A DNA stretch of 64,000 nt from Leisingera sp. ANG-Vp (GCF_000813725.1 NZ_JWLD01000023.1:11530-75529), one strand, 5' to 3'; counted from the first letter of the stretch, positions 49,256 through 59,372 are shown. The notes: a model not told the origin generated them from the sequence alone. Made by a program: numbers and translations.

Positions 49256-50232
49256 AGGCTCTGGTCTACGAAGGGGTTGAAGAGCTGGGGTTCCGCGACG
49301 TGCCGATGGCCGCAGGACAGCCGGGCGAGCACCTGATCCGTATCCATGCCTCAGGCATCTGCGGGTCCGACATGCACGCGTACCTCGGCCATGACAACCG
49401 CCGGCCCGCTCCGCTGATCCTCGGTCATGAAGCCGCCGGGGTGATAGAAGAGGGCCGGCAGGCCGGGCGCAGGGTCACGATCAATCCGCTTGTCACCTGC
49501 GGCAGCTGCGCGGCCTGCGCCAGCGGGCGCGAAAACCTCTGCGCCAGCCGCCAGATCATCTCAATGCCGCCCCGCGAGGGGGCTTTTGCCCAATTCGTGG
49601 CAATGCCGGAACGCAATCTGGTGACCGTGCCGGACGAAGTGCCCTTTGCAAAGGCCGCGCTGGCGGAACCGCTGGCGGTCAGCTGGCACGCCGCCCGGCT
49701 GGCGCTCGAGGCGCTGCATCCGGCGATGGAGCGCCGCGCATTGGTGATCGGCGGCGGGGCAATCGGTTTGGCCGCAGCACTGGCGCTGCAGGCGATGGGA
49801 GTTGAGGATGTGGCCATCCAGGAACCCAACGCCGCACGGCGGGCCTTCCTGACAGAGCGCTGCGGCCAAAAAGCGGCCGCAGAATTCCCAGGCATGGCGC
49901 CGCTTGTGGTGGACGCCGTGGGATATGCAGCCACCCGCGCTGCGGCCTCTGCTGCGGCCGCCCCAGGCGGGGTGATTGCGCATGTGGGGCTGGGCGAGGA
50001 TGCAGGCGGGCTGGATGTGCGCCGCATGACGCTGCAGGAAATCACCTTCATCGGCACCTACACATACACTGCCCAGGATTTCCGCGACACCGCCCAGGCC
50101 ATATTTGACGGCCGCCTCGGTCCGCTGGACTGGCCTGAGATGCGGCCGCTGTCGGAAGGCGCTGCCGCCTTCCGTGATTTGCGCCAAGGATCTGTTGCAG
50201 CCCCCAAGATCATCCTTGCCCCCTGGGCCTGA
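49252..50232 (+). CDS. hpsP: Zinc-type alcohol dehydrogenase of DHPS catabolism (HpsP)
   Basis: 326-residue medium-chain dehydrogenase. The catalytic zinc site starts with ASGICGSDMHAYLGHD (Cys) and LILGHEAAGVIEEG (His-Glu). The structural-zinc lobe has all four cysteines in CGSCAACASGRENLC. The cofactor motif is VIGGGAIGLAAALALQ. Partner of HpsO in racemising DHPS. A 29-base gap separates it from the universal stress protein gene. Confidence 0.85.
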   Translation: MKALVYEGVEELGFRDVPMAAGQPGEHLIRIHASGICGSDMHAYLGHDNRRPAPLILGHEAAGVIEEGRQAGRRVTINPLVTCGSCAACASGRENLCASRQIISMPPREGAFAQFVAMPERNLVTVPDEVPFAKAALAEPLAVSWHAARLALEALHPAMERRALVIGGGAIGLAAALALQAMGVEDVAIQEPNAARRAFLTERCGQKAAAEFPGMAPLVVDAVGYAATRAAASAAAAPGGVIAHVGLGEDAGGLDVRRMTLQEITFIGTYTYTAQDFRDTAQAIFDGRLGPLDWPEMRPLSEGAAAFRDLRQGSVAAPKIILAPWA

Positions 50233-50261
50233 ACCGCCTGCCCATCAAACGGAGAGAACCC

Positions 50262-50672
50262 ATGTATGACAACATCCTGGTTCCCATGGCCCTGGACCAC
50301 GGGATTTCCGGAACAACGCTGAAAGCTGCGGCCACCCTGTGCAACCCGGGCGGGCAGATCACTGCTTTGCATGTCTATGAAGCGCCGCAAGGGTCCGTCA
50401 GTTCCTATCTGGACGAGGATGCCGTGCGCGAGGGGCTGGAGACGGCCCGCAAGCAGCTGGCCAAGAAGACCGCAGACTATGGCGGCGTCTCCACAGAAAT
50501 CGTCAAGGGCCGGTCCTACCGTGCCATCGTCGAATACGCCGGGCAGCACGGAGTGGACTGTATTGTTGTCGGCTCTCACAAACCGGGTCTCAGCGACTTC
50601 TTTCTGGGATCGACCGCAGCCCGCGTCGTCCGCCACGCGCCCTGTGCTGTGCATGTCTGCCGTACAGCCTGA
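50262..50672 (+). CDS. Universal stress protein (UspA family)
   Basis: 136 residues: YDNILVPMALDHGISGTT at the start and, near the end, DCIVVGSHKPGLSDFFLGST followed by AARVVRHAPCAVHVCR, the G-x2-G-x9-G(S/T) ATP-binding pattern. It sits inside the operon between hpsP and comD. UspA genes commonly accompany TRAP transporters, sometimes as regulatory ATP-binding partners, which is the likely role here. Confidence 0.9.
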   Translation: MYDNILVPMALDHGISGTTLKAAATLCNPGGQITALHVYEAPQGSVSSYLDEDAVREGLETARKQLAKKTADYGGVSTEIVKGRSYRAIVEYAGQHGVDCIVVGSHKPGLSDFFLGSTAARVVRHAPCAVHVCRTA

Positions 50673-50704
50673 CCTTTTTCAGATACCCTAAGCAAAGGCT
50701 ACCA

Positions 50705-51214
50705 ATGATGAGTATTGACCAAAGGATCGCCGACGATCTGGCCGCGAATGGCGTCTCCTTCGTCACCACCGTGCCCTGCAAGCAGCTGGCCGGGGTGATC
50801 GAGGAGATCGACCGCCGCGGCGACATCTTTCACATCCCCTCCAACAAGGAGGATGAAGGCATGGGGCTGTGCGCCGGAGCCTGGATGGGCGGCAAGCGGC
50901 CCGCCATCATCATGCAGAACACTGCCATCGGGGTGACGATCAACACGCTGGCGACGCTGATCCAATACTACAGGATGCCGCTGCCCATGATCATCTCCTA
51001 CCGCGGCGAACTGCGTGAGCCGGTCGCCTGCCAAGTGGAGATGGCGGTGCATACCAAGGCGCTGCTGGCCCAGCTCAACATCCCCACCTACCACTTCCAC
51101 TGGCAGAAAGATGTCGAGGAACTGGACAACATCCTGAAATACACCTTCATGTGCAACAAACCCGTTGCCATCCTGACCGACGCCAATTTCTGGGGAGGCT
51201 ATGGCGACCAATGA
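50705..51214 (+). CDS. comD: Sulfopyruvate decarboxylase, alpha subunit (ComD)
   Basis: 169-residue subunit carrying the pyrimidine-binding half of a split ThDP enzyme. Typical segments are GVSFVTTVPCKQLAGVIEEI, HIPSNKEDEGMGLCAGAWMG with the cofactor glutamate, and QNTAIGVTINTLATLIQYY. With the beta subunit it decarboxylates sulfopyruvate to sulfoacetaldehyde. Its stop overlaps the beta start (ATGA). Two adjacent ATG codons at 50705 and 50708 are equivalent starts. Confidence 0.9.
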   Translation: MMSIDQRIADDLAANGVSFVTTVPCKQLAGVIEEIDRRGDIFHIPSNKEDEGMGLCAGAWMGGKRPAIIMQNTAIGVTINTLATLIQYYRMPLPMIISYRGELREPVACQVEMAVHTKALLAQLNIPTYHFHWQKDVEELDNILKYTFMCNKPVAILTDANFWGGYGDQ

Positions 51215-51765
51215 TCCGTTCCGAAATCCTGAAAGAAATCGCCCCGGTCCTGCGCAACGAACTGGTGGTCTGCAACATTGGCATTCCCAGCCAGGAGCTG
51301 CACGCCATCGATGACCAGCCCACCAATTTTTACATGCTGGGCACTATGGGTCTTGCGTCCTCCATCGGGCTGGGCCTTGCGCTGGCGCAGCCGAAACCTG
51401 TGATCGTGATCGACGGCGACGGTTCGATCCTCACCAACCTCGGCACCCTGCCCACCATCGGCAACAACGCGCCCGGCAACTACATCCTGATGATCATCGA
51501 CAACGGCTCCTACGGCTCCACTGGCGACCAGCCGACCTATACCAGCCAGCGCACCGATCTGGCGGGCATGGCCCGCGCCGCCGGCTGCGCCCGGGTGGTC
51601 GAGGTGCAGGACAAGGACACCGGCCCGGCGCTCGAAGAGGCGCTGGCCAGCAGCGAGGCCACGGTGCTGGTGGTCAAATGCGACAGCGGCAACGCCAAGA
51701 TGCCGGTGATCACCATGGACCCGGTGGTGATCCGCGACCGGTTCATGAAGGCCGTGGCCGGCTGA
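51211..51765 (+). CDS. comE: Sulfopyruvate decarboxylase, beta subunit (ComE)
   Basis: 184 residues, the ThDP-diphosphate-binding half: VCNIGIPSQELHAIDDQPTN, GTMGLASSIGLGLALAQPKP, then the cofactor motif IDGDGSILTNLGTLP with the closing IIDNGSYGSTGDQPTY. Works with ComD. ATG 51211 overlaps the comD stop; an in-frame upstream start at 51151 lies inside comD and is rejected. Its stop overlaps the next start by one base (TGATG). Confidence 0.9.
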   Translation: MIRSEILKEIAPVLRNELVVCNIGIPSQELHAIDDQPTNFYMLGTMGLASSIGLGLALAQPKPVIVIDGDGSILTNLGTLPTIGNNAPGNYILMIIDNGSYGSTGDQPTYTSQRTDLAGMARAAGCARVVEVQDKDTGPALEEALASSEATVLVVKCDSGNAKMPVITMDPVVIRDRFMKAVAG

Positions 51766-52871
51766 TGGGCGCAGGCGCCATCCATTCGGCCGAGGACGCC
51801 CGCCGCCTGGCCCGGCGGCGGCTGCCCTGGATGGTGTTTGACTACATCGACGGCGCAGCCGGGCGGGAGACCGGAGCGGCGCGCAACCGCGCTGCTCTGG
51901 ATGCAGTCACTTTGCGCCCCCGCATCCTGCGCGATGTCAGTCAGCGATCCCTGTCAGCGCAGGTTTTCGGTGCCGAGGCTGACCGCCCGTTTGGCATTGC
52001 GCCCATGGGCATGTGCAACTTGGCCGCCCCTGGTGCCGACCTGATGCTGGCGCGGCTGGCGGCGCGCTACCGTGTGCCCCATGGCGTCTCCACCGTTGCT
52101 TCCACACCGCTGGAAACAATCCTGGAAGCGGCACAGGGATATGCCTGGTTCCAGCTCTATTTCAGCGGTGACGGCAGCGGCGCTTTCAAACTCGCCAACC
52201 GTGCCAAAGCCGCCGGTTATCAAACGCTTGTACTGACAGTGGATGTCCCCGAAGTCGGCCGGCGGCCGCGCGAACTGCGCCATGGTTTCACAATGCCCTT
52301 CCGTATCGGCCCGAGGCAGTTTTTCGACTTTGCCATGCACCCGCGCTGGTCCCTGAGAACGCTCTTCGCAGGCCGGCCGGAGATGGCGAACTTTGAAATG
52401 GAGGGGTATGATTTCGACCGCACCGAAAGCCGGGCCCGGGCCACATGGGACACATTGGCCCGGCTGCGGGATCTCTGGCCTGGAAAACTGGTAGTGAAAG
52501 GGGTGCTGGACACCGAAGATGCCCGCGCGCTGATGTCTGCAGGCGTTGATGCCATTCAAGTCTCAAGCCACGGTGCGCGGCAGCTGGAGGCAGCGCCCGC
52601 TCCGATAGAAATGCTCGCAAAAATCCGCGCTGGCTTGGGATCGGAATTTCCCCTCTTCTACGACAGCGGAATCTGTTCAGGAGAAGACGTTCTTAGGGCG
52701 CTTTCACAAGGGGCTGACTTCGTCTTCATTGGAAGGATACTGCAGTTTGCCATCGCAGCTGCCGGAGAGGCGGGGCTGGAAAAAATGTGGGATGTCCTAA
52801 GTCAGGAGCTGAGTATTGCCATGGCTCAAACCGGACAGATTATGCCGAATAGTGACAACTCGCACTGGTAA
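51765..52871 (+). CDS. slcD: FMN-dependent hydroxyacid dehydrogenase, candidate sulfolactate dehydrogenase
   Basis: 368 residues of the lactate dehydrogenase/glycolate oxidase family: active-site tyrosine in MVFDYIDGAAGRE (Y27), RPFGIAPMGMCNLA, LVLTVDVPEVGRRPRELRHG, KLVVKGVLDTEDA with the FMN lysine, catalytic histidine in SSHGARQLEAAPAPIEML (SNHG is usual, so N is S here) and FYDSGICSGEDVLRAL. It is the last gene of the operon, coupled to comE. Because HpsN delivers sulfolactate and ComDE consumes sulfopyruvate, an enzyme oxidising sulfolactate is required between them and this fits. The exact stereospecificity is unproven; an alternative is another 2-hydroxyacid. Confidence 0.72.
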   Translation: MGAGAIHSAEDARRLARRRLPWMVFDYIDGAAGRETGAARNRAALDAVTLRPRILRDVSQRSLSAQVFGAEADRPFGIAPMGMCNLAAPGADLMLARLAARYRVPHGVSTVASTPLETILEAAQGYAWFQLYFSGDGSGAFKLANRAKAAGYQTLVLTVDVPEVGRRPRELRHGFTMPFRIGPRQFFDFAMHPRWSLRTLFAGRPEMANFEMEGYDFDRTESRARATWDTLARLRDLWPGKLVVKGVLDTEDARALMSAGVDAIQVSSHGARQLEAAPAPIEMLAKIRAGLGSEFPLFYDSGICSGEDVLRALSQGADFVFIGRILQFAIAAAGEAGLEKMWDVLSQELSIAMAQTGQIMPNSDNSHW

Positions 52872-53205
52872 CTCAAGCGCGGCATTGTGAAGGGCATTGT
52901 GCACCTGCAGTGCAGTGCTGATTGTCTTGCGCTTCGCACAAGCCGGCAAGATTTCATCGATTTCTATGAAATCCGAAATGTCTTGCATCAGAGCCCCTGA
53001 TTGCAACTCTTGCGATTGGGAATACCTGCTTGCTTGGATTCAAAAACTTTTCTCGCAAGAACAGCGCACATTCTTTTCCCGCCCAGTCACCTCGGGCGGC
53101 GCTCACGGCCCTTTGCAGTCATCCATCGGACTTCCGCATGGGACAGCCGCCAGAGCTGGCCGCTGCTCACTGCGCCCGCGAGCGAAGCACCAGCTGCGCT
53201 GCCCC
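52872..53205. other. Intergenic region between convergent genes
   Basis: Lies between the end of the hps operon and the end of the GlxA-type regulator gene, which face each other. No gene or clear terminator hairpin was recognised. Confidence 0.5.
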
Positions 53206-54222
53206 TCAGTTCGCCGCCATCCCTGCCGTTTTGAACCGCGCCCTGTAGTCCCTCGGCGACAGCGAGAAGCGTCGGCGGAACACCTTGCGCATCTGCTCGT
53301 CTGAGCTGAACCCTGATCTGAAGGCCACAGTTTTCATCGGCAAATCAGAATCTAGGAGCAGCGTCTTGGCCCGGTCGCAACGCAGACCTTCGAGATAGGC
53401 CATCGGCGTCACTCCAAACGCGGCAGTAAAGGCGCGCGTGAAGCTGCGGACACTCATCCTGGCCTGCGCAGCCATATCGTCCAGCGTCATCGGCTGATCA
53501 AACCGCAGGCTCAGCCAGGTCTGGATATCGCGCATGCCCGAAGGGCCGCTCATCTGGCCCGTCAGCATCGTGCTGAACTGGGATTGCCCGCCCGGCCGCT
53601 TGAGATACATGACCATGTCGCGCGCCACCCGCAGCGCAATATCACGCCCGAAATCCTGCTCCACAAAGGCCAGCGCAAGGTCTATTGCAGCCGTGACCCC
53701 TGCCGACGTCCACAACATTCCGTCCTGTACAAAGATTGCATCGGCATCGACATCGGCCTTAGGAAAAAGTGCTTGCAGGCGAGCCGCATAGTTCCAGTGC
53801 GTTGCGGTTTTGCGCCCATCCAGAAGCCCGGCGGCGGCAAGGATGAAACTCCCTGTGCAAAGGGCTGCAAAGCGCTCGGCTTCAAAGGCCCGCCGCCTGC
53901 ACCAATCCACCAGCGCAGCCTCCCGTGCCAGGACAAGCTCGATATCCTGAGCGCCGACAACGAACACAGTGTCCAGCGGCGCGGCTTCCGGCAAGGCTGT
54001 ATTGGCATCCAGAGACATCAGCGTGTCCGAACGCACCGAGCCTGGTTCGGGGGCGGCAATGGTCACGTCATACCCACCGTTCAATCCGGCACCCTGCAGA
54101 TGCTTGCCAGCGTAATTTAGCACCGCAAGCACGCCAACAGCCTCAAGCGCTTTGAAACCCGGATAAATCACCAGCGCCACGGAACGGCTGTTCTCTGGCA
54201 AAGGGTCTGCACTCTGGGTCAT
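53206..54222 (-). CDS. GlxA-type AraC-family regulator (DJ-1/PfpI domain)
   Basis: 338 residues: residues 10-190 are a DJ-1/PfpI-like domain (ALVIYPGFKALEAVGVL, DTVFVVGAQDIELVL, the nucleophile-elbow AALCTGSFILAAAGLL with its cysteine), residues 220-325 an AraC DNA-binding domain (MTLDDMAAQARMSVRSFTRA, FGVTPMAYLEGLRCDRAK, FRSGFSSDEQMRKVF). ATG 54222 preceded by AAGGACAG is used; the longer frame has no support. Divergent from the alcohol dehydrogenase gene with a perfect inverted repeat between, so it most likely controls it. Related GlxA proteins respond to glycine betaine or carnitine derivatives. Confidence 0.88.
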   Translation of the reverse strand: MTQSADPLPENSRSVALVIYPGFKALEAVGVLAVLNYAGKHLQGAGLNGGYDVTIAAPEPGSVRSDTLMSLDANTALPEAAPLDTVFVVGAQDIELVLAREAALVDWCRRRAFEAERFAALCTGSFILAAAGLLDGRKTATHWNYAARLQALFPKADVDADAIFVQDGMLWTSAGVTAAIDLALAFVEQDFGRDIALRVARDMVMYLKRPGGQSQFSTMLTGQMSGPSGMRDIQTWLSLRFDQPMTLDDMAAQARMSVRSFTRAFTAAFGVTPMAYLEGLRCDRAKTLLLDSDLPMKTVAFRSGFSSDEQMRKVFRRRFSLSPRDYRARFKTAGMAAN

Positions 54223-54294
54223 GCGTCTGTCCTTTTGGGCCGGTTTGACGTGCTGATTGGCCAAATGTGCCCGGTCTGAAGCCTTCGGCGCGAT

Positions 54295-55509
<1,215 letters not shown>

Positions 55510-55520
55510 CCAACTAGACT

Positions 55521-55540
55521 CCGCAGCCTCGCGGCTGCGG
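55521..55540 (+). terminator. Hairpin after the alcohol dehydrogenase gene
   Basis: Eight-pair stem CCGCAGCC / GGCTGCGG with a TCGC loop, 12 bases after the stop codon. No long T-run follows, so it may be a weak or Rho-assisted terminator. Confidence 0.55.
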
Positions 55541-55837
55541 ACTGCTGCTTGGTGGACGCCTTGCATAACGAGCCCTCTTTCAGTTCAGCACTCGTTTCCA
55601 GGCAGTTTTGATTTTGGCGCTGGCTTTCCTATTTTCGGTTCGAATGCGTCAGCTTGGAGCGGAAACCGGTCATTCGCTGCGGCCTCGATTTACATGCTGT
55701 TTTGAGAAAAAGCCGACATAGGCCTCGCTCTGTGAATTAGCGCTGCCGCATGTTGCCAAAGCACTCCCGGCTTAGGGGCAGGCCCCAATGATTTCGGTTG
55801 ATCGTCCTGACTCTCCGGTCGAGAATCGAGCGGTGGC
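55541..55837. other. Stretch without gene before an IS fragment
   Basis: No recognised gene. It adjoins the transposase fragment and may contain the left end of that lost insertion sequence; terminal repeats were not identified. Confidence 0.4.
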
Positions 55838-55915
55838 ATGGCTGATCTCATTAGGCTGAGCGATGCGCAGATGGAGCCTTACTTCCCAAAGCCTCAGGGC
55901 AATCTTCCGATCATA
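55838..55915 (+). pseudogene. IS5-family transposase N-terminal fragment
   Basis: The first 25 or so codons read MADLIRLSDAQMEPYFPKPQ, very close to the start of IS5-group transposases (M-DL-WL-D-Q---LEP-FPK-G). A few residues before EPYFPK are missing and similarity stops soon after. The open frame continues to 56023 but runs through the end of the sulfatase gene in the opposite strand. Remnant of an insertion sequence, not active. Confidence 0.65.
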
Positions 55916-55955
55916 GGCCGTCCCATCGGTTCAAGCTTAGCTGATACAAGCGATT

Positions 55956-57518
55956 TCACATTGCCTTCAGTCGCAACCGTTCAAATTGCTCCTCGGGACT
56001 GTCTGCCTCTTTCATCAGAGTAATCATCCGGGTTTTGAGACGCTCCTCGGTATCCGTGTCGGCCAGGGGGCGGGCCTGTGCCGGATCGCTCTCAGTATCC
56101 CAAAGCATCGTGTCGAATTGCTTGTCGCGTGCCACCCAGGTGACATTTTCGATCTTCATCGTTTTCGCCCCCTTCTGAAATGAAAAGGGTTCGGCAGTCT
56201 GCAGATCGGCGAAATCCTCAACTGCGAAATGGGCGCGCATATGCGTGGGCATCAGGGTGTATTGATAGAGCGGCTTGTTGTCCGCGTTTTGCGGTGCCCG
56301 CATATAAACATAGCGGCCGTCTGTGATGTTCACGTGAGCCCCATGCATGCCGAAAATCGCGGCGTCCCGGACCGGGGTATCATTTTTGATCACCCCGGCC
56401 AGATCCTTGCCGATCATGTCCTTGGTCGGCTGCTGCCCAAAGAAGTTCAGCAGGGTAGGCGCAAGATCGATCGAGGGCTGCACCAGCGCCTGGCGCCGTT
56501 CGCCCGCAGCCTTGACGCGCGGATCCCAGATGAAGAACGGCGTGTGGGCAATTTCCTGATACATCGGCATCGACATCTTGCCCCACCAGTCGTGCTCGCC
56601 CAGCAGGAAGCCATGGTCGGTCCAGACGATCAGCATGGTGTCGTCCCACAGCCCTTTGTCGTCCATCATGTCCATGACTTTGCCCAGATACTCGTCGCAC
56701 ATGCTGACAAGGGCAGCGTATTCGACACGGAGATGCTTGTTCTCTTCGGGATGATCCGTTGTGCGCGCATACATCGGCCAGTCAAAGAACGGGCCGTCGT
56801 AATTGTCGTAATGCTCCTTATACAGCTCCTTGTAGCGGTCGAGCGTATAGAAGGGCTCATGCGGATCGAAGGTTTCGATATGCAGCATCCAGTTGTCCTG
56901 CGCTGCGTTCCGTTCAATGAAGTCGAGCCCCGCCTTGAAGGTCCGCGCCTGCGGCTGGTTTTCCTCGACATTCATAAAGCCGCGGTTGACCCAGTCCTGG
57001 CGGGTCAGATAGCGTAGCCGGTCCATTGCCTTGTCGCTTTCCTCAGGGAAGACCTTGCGGTAGGCCTCAAACACCTCAGGCTCTGAATAGATCCCGTTTT
57101 TGCCAAAGGCCCCTTTGGGGATTTCGGGCTCGTTCAGATCACCGATCCAAGGGTCGCCCTCCTGACCGCGCCAGTACTGCCAGGTGGTGTAATGGGTGTG
57201 GTAGTTCAGCCCGCCGTCTTCGAAATAGTGGTTGTGATCGGTGGTCAGATGGGTGTGAACACCGGCGTCGCTCAGCATTTTGGGCATGCTGTCATCGAAG
57301 GGTTCCAGCGGTCCCCAGCTGCGGTGGAGAAAGTTGGGGCGTCCGGTGTGCCAGTCCCGGCGGGCGGGCATGCAGGGCATGGAACAGACATAAGAGGTGT
57401 CGAACGTCACTGCCCGGTCAGACAGGCGTTTGAAATTAGGGGCATGCACCCAGTCATTGCCGTAGCTTGGGAGAAAGTGCCTGCTGAGCGTGTCGAACAT
57501 GACAACGATGGCTTTCAT
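55956..57518 (-). CDS. Sulfatase (type I, formylglycine-dependent)
   Basis: 520 residues of the alkaline phosphatase superfamily. The formylglycine motif is C49-M-P-A-R53 followed by T58-G59 (C-x-P-A-R...TG), so the cysteine is the type converted by an FGE enzyme. Metal ligands include FDTLSR near residue 9 and WTDHGFLLGEHDWWGK near residue 300. No signal peptide is seen, so it is cytoplasmic. Its ATG overlaps the stop of the FGE gene (ATGA). Substrate unknown; a sulfated small molecule (for example a sulfate ester osmolyte) is more likely than a polysaccharide because of the cytoplasmic location. Confidence 0.9.
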   Translation of the reverse strand: MKAIVVMFDTLSRHFLPSYGNDWVHAPNFKRLSDRAVTFDTSYVCSMPCMPARRDWHTGRPNFLHRSWGPLEPFDDSMPKMLSDAGVHTHLTTDHNHYFEDGGLNYHTHYTTWQYWRGQEGDPWIGDLNEPEIPKGAFGKNGIYSEPEVFEAYRKVFPEESDKAMDRLRYLTRQDWVNRGFMNVEENQPQARTFKAGLDFIERNAAQDNWMLHIETFDPHEPFYTLDRYKELYKEHYDNYDGPFFDWPMYARTTDHPEENKHLRVEYAALVSMCDEYLGKVMDMMDDKGLWDDTMLIVWTDHGFLLGEHDWWGKMSMPMYQEIAHTPFFIWDPRVKAAGERRQALVQPSIDLAPTLLNFFGQQPTKDMIGKDLAGVIKNDTPVRDAAIFGMHGAHVNITDGRYVYMRAPQNADNKPLYQYTLMPTHMRAHFAVEDFADLQTAEPFSFQKGAKTMKIENVTWVARDKQFDTMLWDTESDPAQARPLADTDTEERLKTRMITLMKEADSPEEQFERLRLKAM

Positions 57519-58381
57519 GGGGTGGTCTCCTTTGGCTCGAATGCAACCCGGAAACCGATGTGTCCGGTTGTCATGTCAGGGGCTGAGGCGCTGCGGGCAG
57601 ACAGCCGGTAGCGGGCACAGTAAGATTTGTGGCACAGGTGAGAGCCGCCCTTCAGCACTTTGCCCTCGCCAAACGGGGGGCCTTGAGGGTCGTTTGAGAT
57701 GCCGCTCAGGACGTGGAAGTCGCGGCTGAACCAGTCGGCCGTCCATTCCCAAGTATTTCCCACCATGTTGTAGAACCCGAACCGGTTGGGCTTGAACGCA
57801 GTGACCGGGCAGGTCGCAGCAAACCCGTCTGCGGAGGTGTTTTCGCGAGGAAACTTGCCGCGCCAGATGTTGCAGCGGAATTTTTCCACCGGAGAGGCAT
57901 CCCCCCAGGGGTAGCGCTTCTGATCCAGCCCGCCCCGGCCCGCAAATTCCCATTCCGCCTCGGTTGGCAGGCGGCCGCCGGCCCAATCCGCGAACGCCTT
58001 GGCATCGTGCCAGGACACATGCACCACAGGATGGTCTTCGAGACCTGTCAGGTCAGACCCGGCTCCGGCGGGCGCGCGCCAGCTGGCCTCATTTGTTTTG
58101 CGCCACCAGGATCCTGGAACGTCCAGGCTTGCGTTCTGCGGGTCAAATACAAAGGACCAGCCAAATTCTTCGGCGGTTGTCACATATCCAGTTTCATCTG
58201 CGAAGCGTTCGAACTGACGGTTTGTGATCGCGCAAGCCGTCATTCTGAAGCCAGACACCGTAATCGCGCGAATGGGTTCCTCGCCATCGTCCTTCTGGCA
58301 ACTGCGCTTGGCCCCCATCCGGAACCGCCCGCCTTGGAGCGGGATGATTTCATAAGGTTCTGGATGTTTGATCGTCAGCAT
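57515..58381 (-). CDS. Formylglycine-generating enzyme (SUMF1/FGE family), sulfatase activator
   Basis: 288 residues, one FGE-sulfatase domain. Landmarks: GRFRMGAKRSCQKDDGEEP, VHVSWHDAKAFADWAGGRLP, PTEAEWEFAGRGGLD, and NMVGNTWEWTADWF. The two copper-binding catalytic cysteines are present at about residues 250 and 255 in GGSHLCHKSYCARYR, so it is a real FGE rather than one of the many FGE-fold proteins without activity. It converts the CMPAR cysteine of the coupled sulfatase to formylglycine. ATG 58381 (MLTIKHPEP) is preferred over a longer frame with cysteine-rich nonsense. Confidence 0.93.
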   Translation of the reverse strand: MLTIKHPEPYEIIPLQGGRFRMGAKRSCQKDDGEEPIRAITVSGFRMTACAITNRQFERFADETGYVTTAEEFGWSFVFDPQNASLDVPGSWWRKTNEASWRAPAGAGSDLTGLEDHPVVHVSWHDAKAFADWAGGRLPTEAEWEFAGRGGLDQKRYPWGDASPVEKFRCNIWRGKFPRENTSADGFAATCPVTAFKPNRFGFYNMVGNTWEWTADWFSRDFHVLSGISNDPQGPPFGEGKVLKGGSHLCHKSYCARYRLSARSASAPDMTTGHIGFRVAFEPKETTP

Positions 58382-58451
58382 ACGGCAGGCATAGCACCCC
58401 GCAGAGCTGTTCCAAATCTCAGAAATTCTCAGGGTTTGCCTGCACAAAAAG

Positions 58452-59372
58452 TTATATGAGCCGCTCCGACAGCAAGAAGTTCGCAAGGGTTTCTTCTGCT
58501 TCGCTCACCGAGGTCCGGCGGGGCACGCCCAGGTAATATCCGAAGCCAGTCTTCATAACGTCGCGGGTAAGCTCCACCAATTCCCGGCTCTCCAGATAGG
58601 GTTTGATCAAAGCGCGGCTGCCTAAGACAATGCCTTCTCCGCGCAGAGCTGCCTCCACTGCCATCATATAGGTCGGGAAGACAACTCTGGGGGCGCTCCG
58701 GGGAACACCTGGTGCTTTTTCTTCAAACCAGTCGCCCAGGGTTAACGTTTGCACGCCCGCGCGGTGATAGTCGTACAAAGCCAGTTCACCCAGGTCCTTG
58801 GGCTGCAGATCCAACGGGTCTCTGCCGTACCCAATTGTTTTCAAGTAGGCGGGCGCTGCAACAGGAACCAATTGTTCGGAAAACAAGTGGGTAAGGGCCC
58901 AATTAGGATGCATTCCCCTTGAATGTATGAGGGCCAGCTGACTATCCGCCTGAGCAAGCTCGCTGAGATTGTCGGAGACAATCAGGCGAACCGAAATTTC
59001 CGGATAGCGATCATTGAAGCGGCGCAGCCGCGACGACAGCCACAAGTGAGAAACCGCAGCAGATGCGGCGACCAGCACAGTTGAGGTCGCCTTTTGAGCA
59101 GTAAGGTCGTCCAGCTCCACGCCGAGGAACTCAAGCGAGGCCTGTGTTCGCAGAAACAACCGCTGGCCCTTGATGGTCAATGACAGCTGGCGCCCGTTGC
59201 GATGAAACAAGTCAAAGCCCAAAACGTGCTCGAGTTGCTTGATACGCCGGCTGACAGCGGCTTGCGTGACCGATAGCTCCTGTGCCGCCGCGGAAAAACT
59301 CATTAACCGGGCGGCGCATTCAAAGACCCGCAAAGCGTCAAGTGAGACGATATCGATAGGGCGCCGCTTCAT
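58452..59372 (-). CDS. LysR-family regulator, GcvA-like, of the sulfatase operon
   Basis: 306 residues with the GcvA-type helix-turn-helix (LDALRVFECAARLMSFSAAA, LSVTQAAVSRRIKQLEHVLG). Ends 70 bases before the FGE gene on the same strand, so regulator, FGE and sulfatase may be one transcript. ATG 59372 (MKRRPIDIV) is used; 13 in-frame codons upstream are optional. Confidence 0.87.
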   Translation of the reverse strand: MKRRPIDIVSLDALRVFECAARLMSFSAAAQELSVTQAAVSRRIKQLEHVLGFDLFHRNGRQLSLTIKGQRLFLRTQASLEFLGVELDDLTAQKATSTVLVAASAAVSHLWLSSRLRRFNDRYPEISVRLIVSDNLSELAQADSQLALIHSRGMHPNWALTHLFSEQLVPVAAPAYLKTIGYGRDPLDLQPKDLGELALYDYHRAGVQTLTLGDWFEEKAPGVPRSAPRVVFPTYMMAVEAALRGEGIVLGSRALIKPYLESRELVELTRDVMKTGFGYYLGVPRRTSVSEAEETLANFLLSERLI

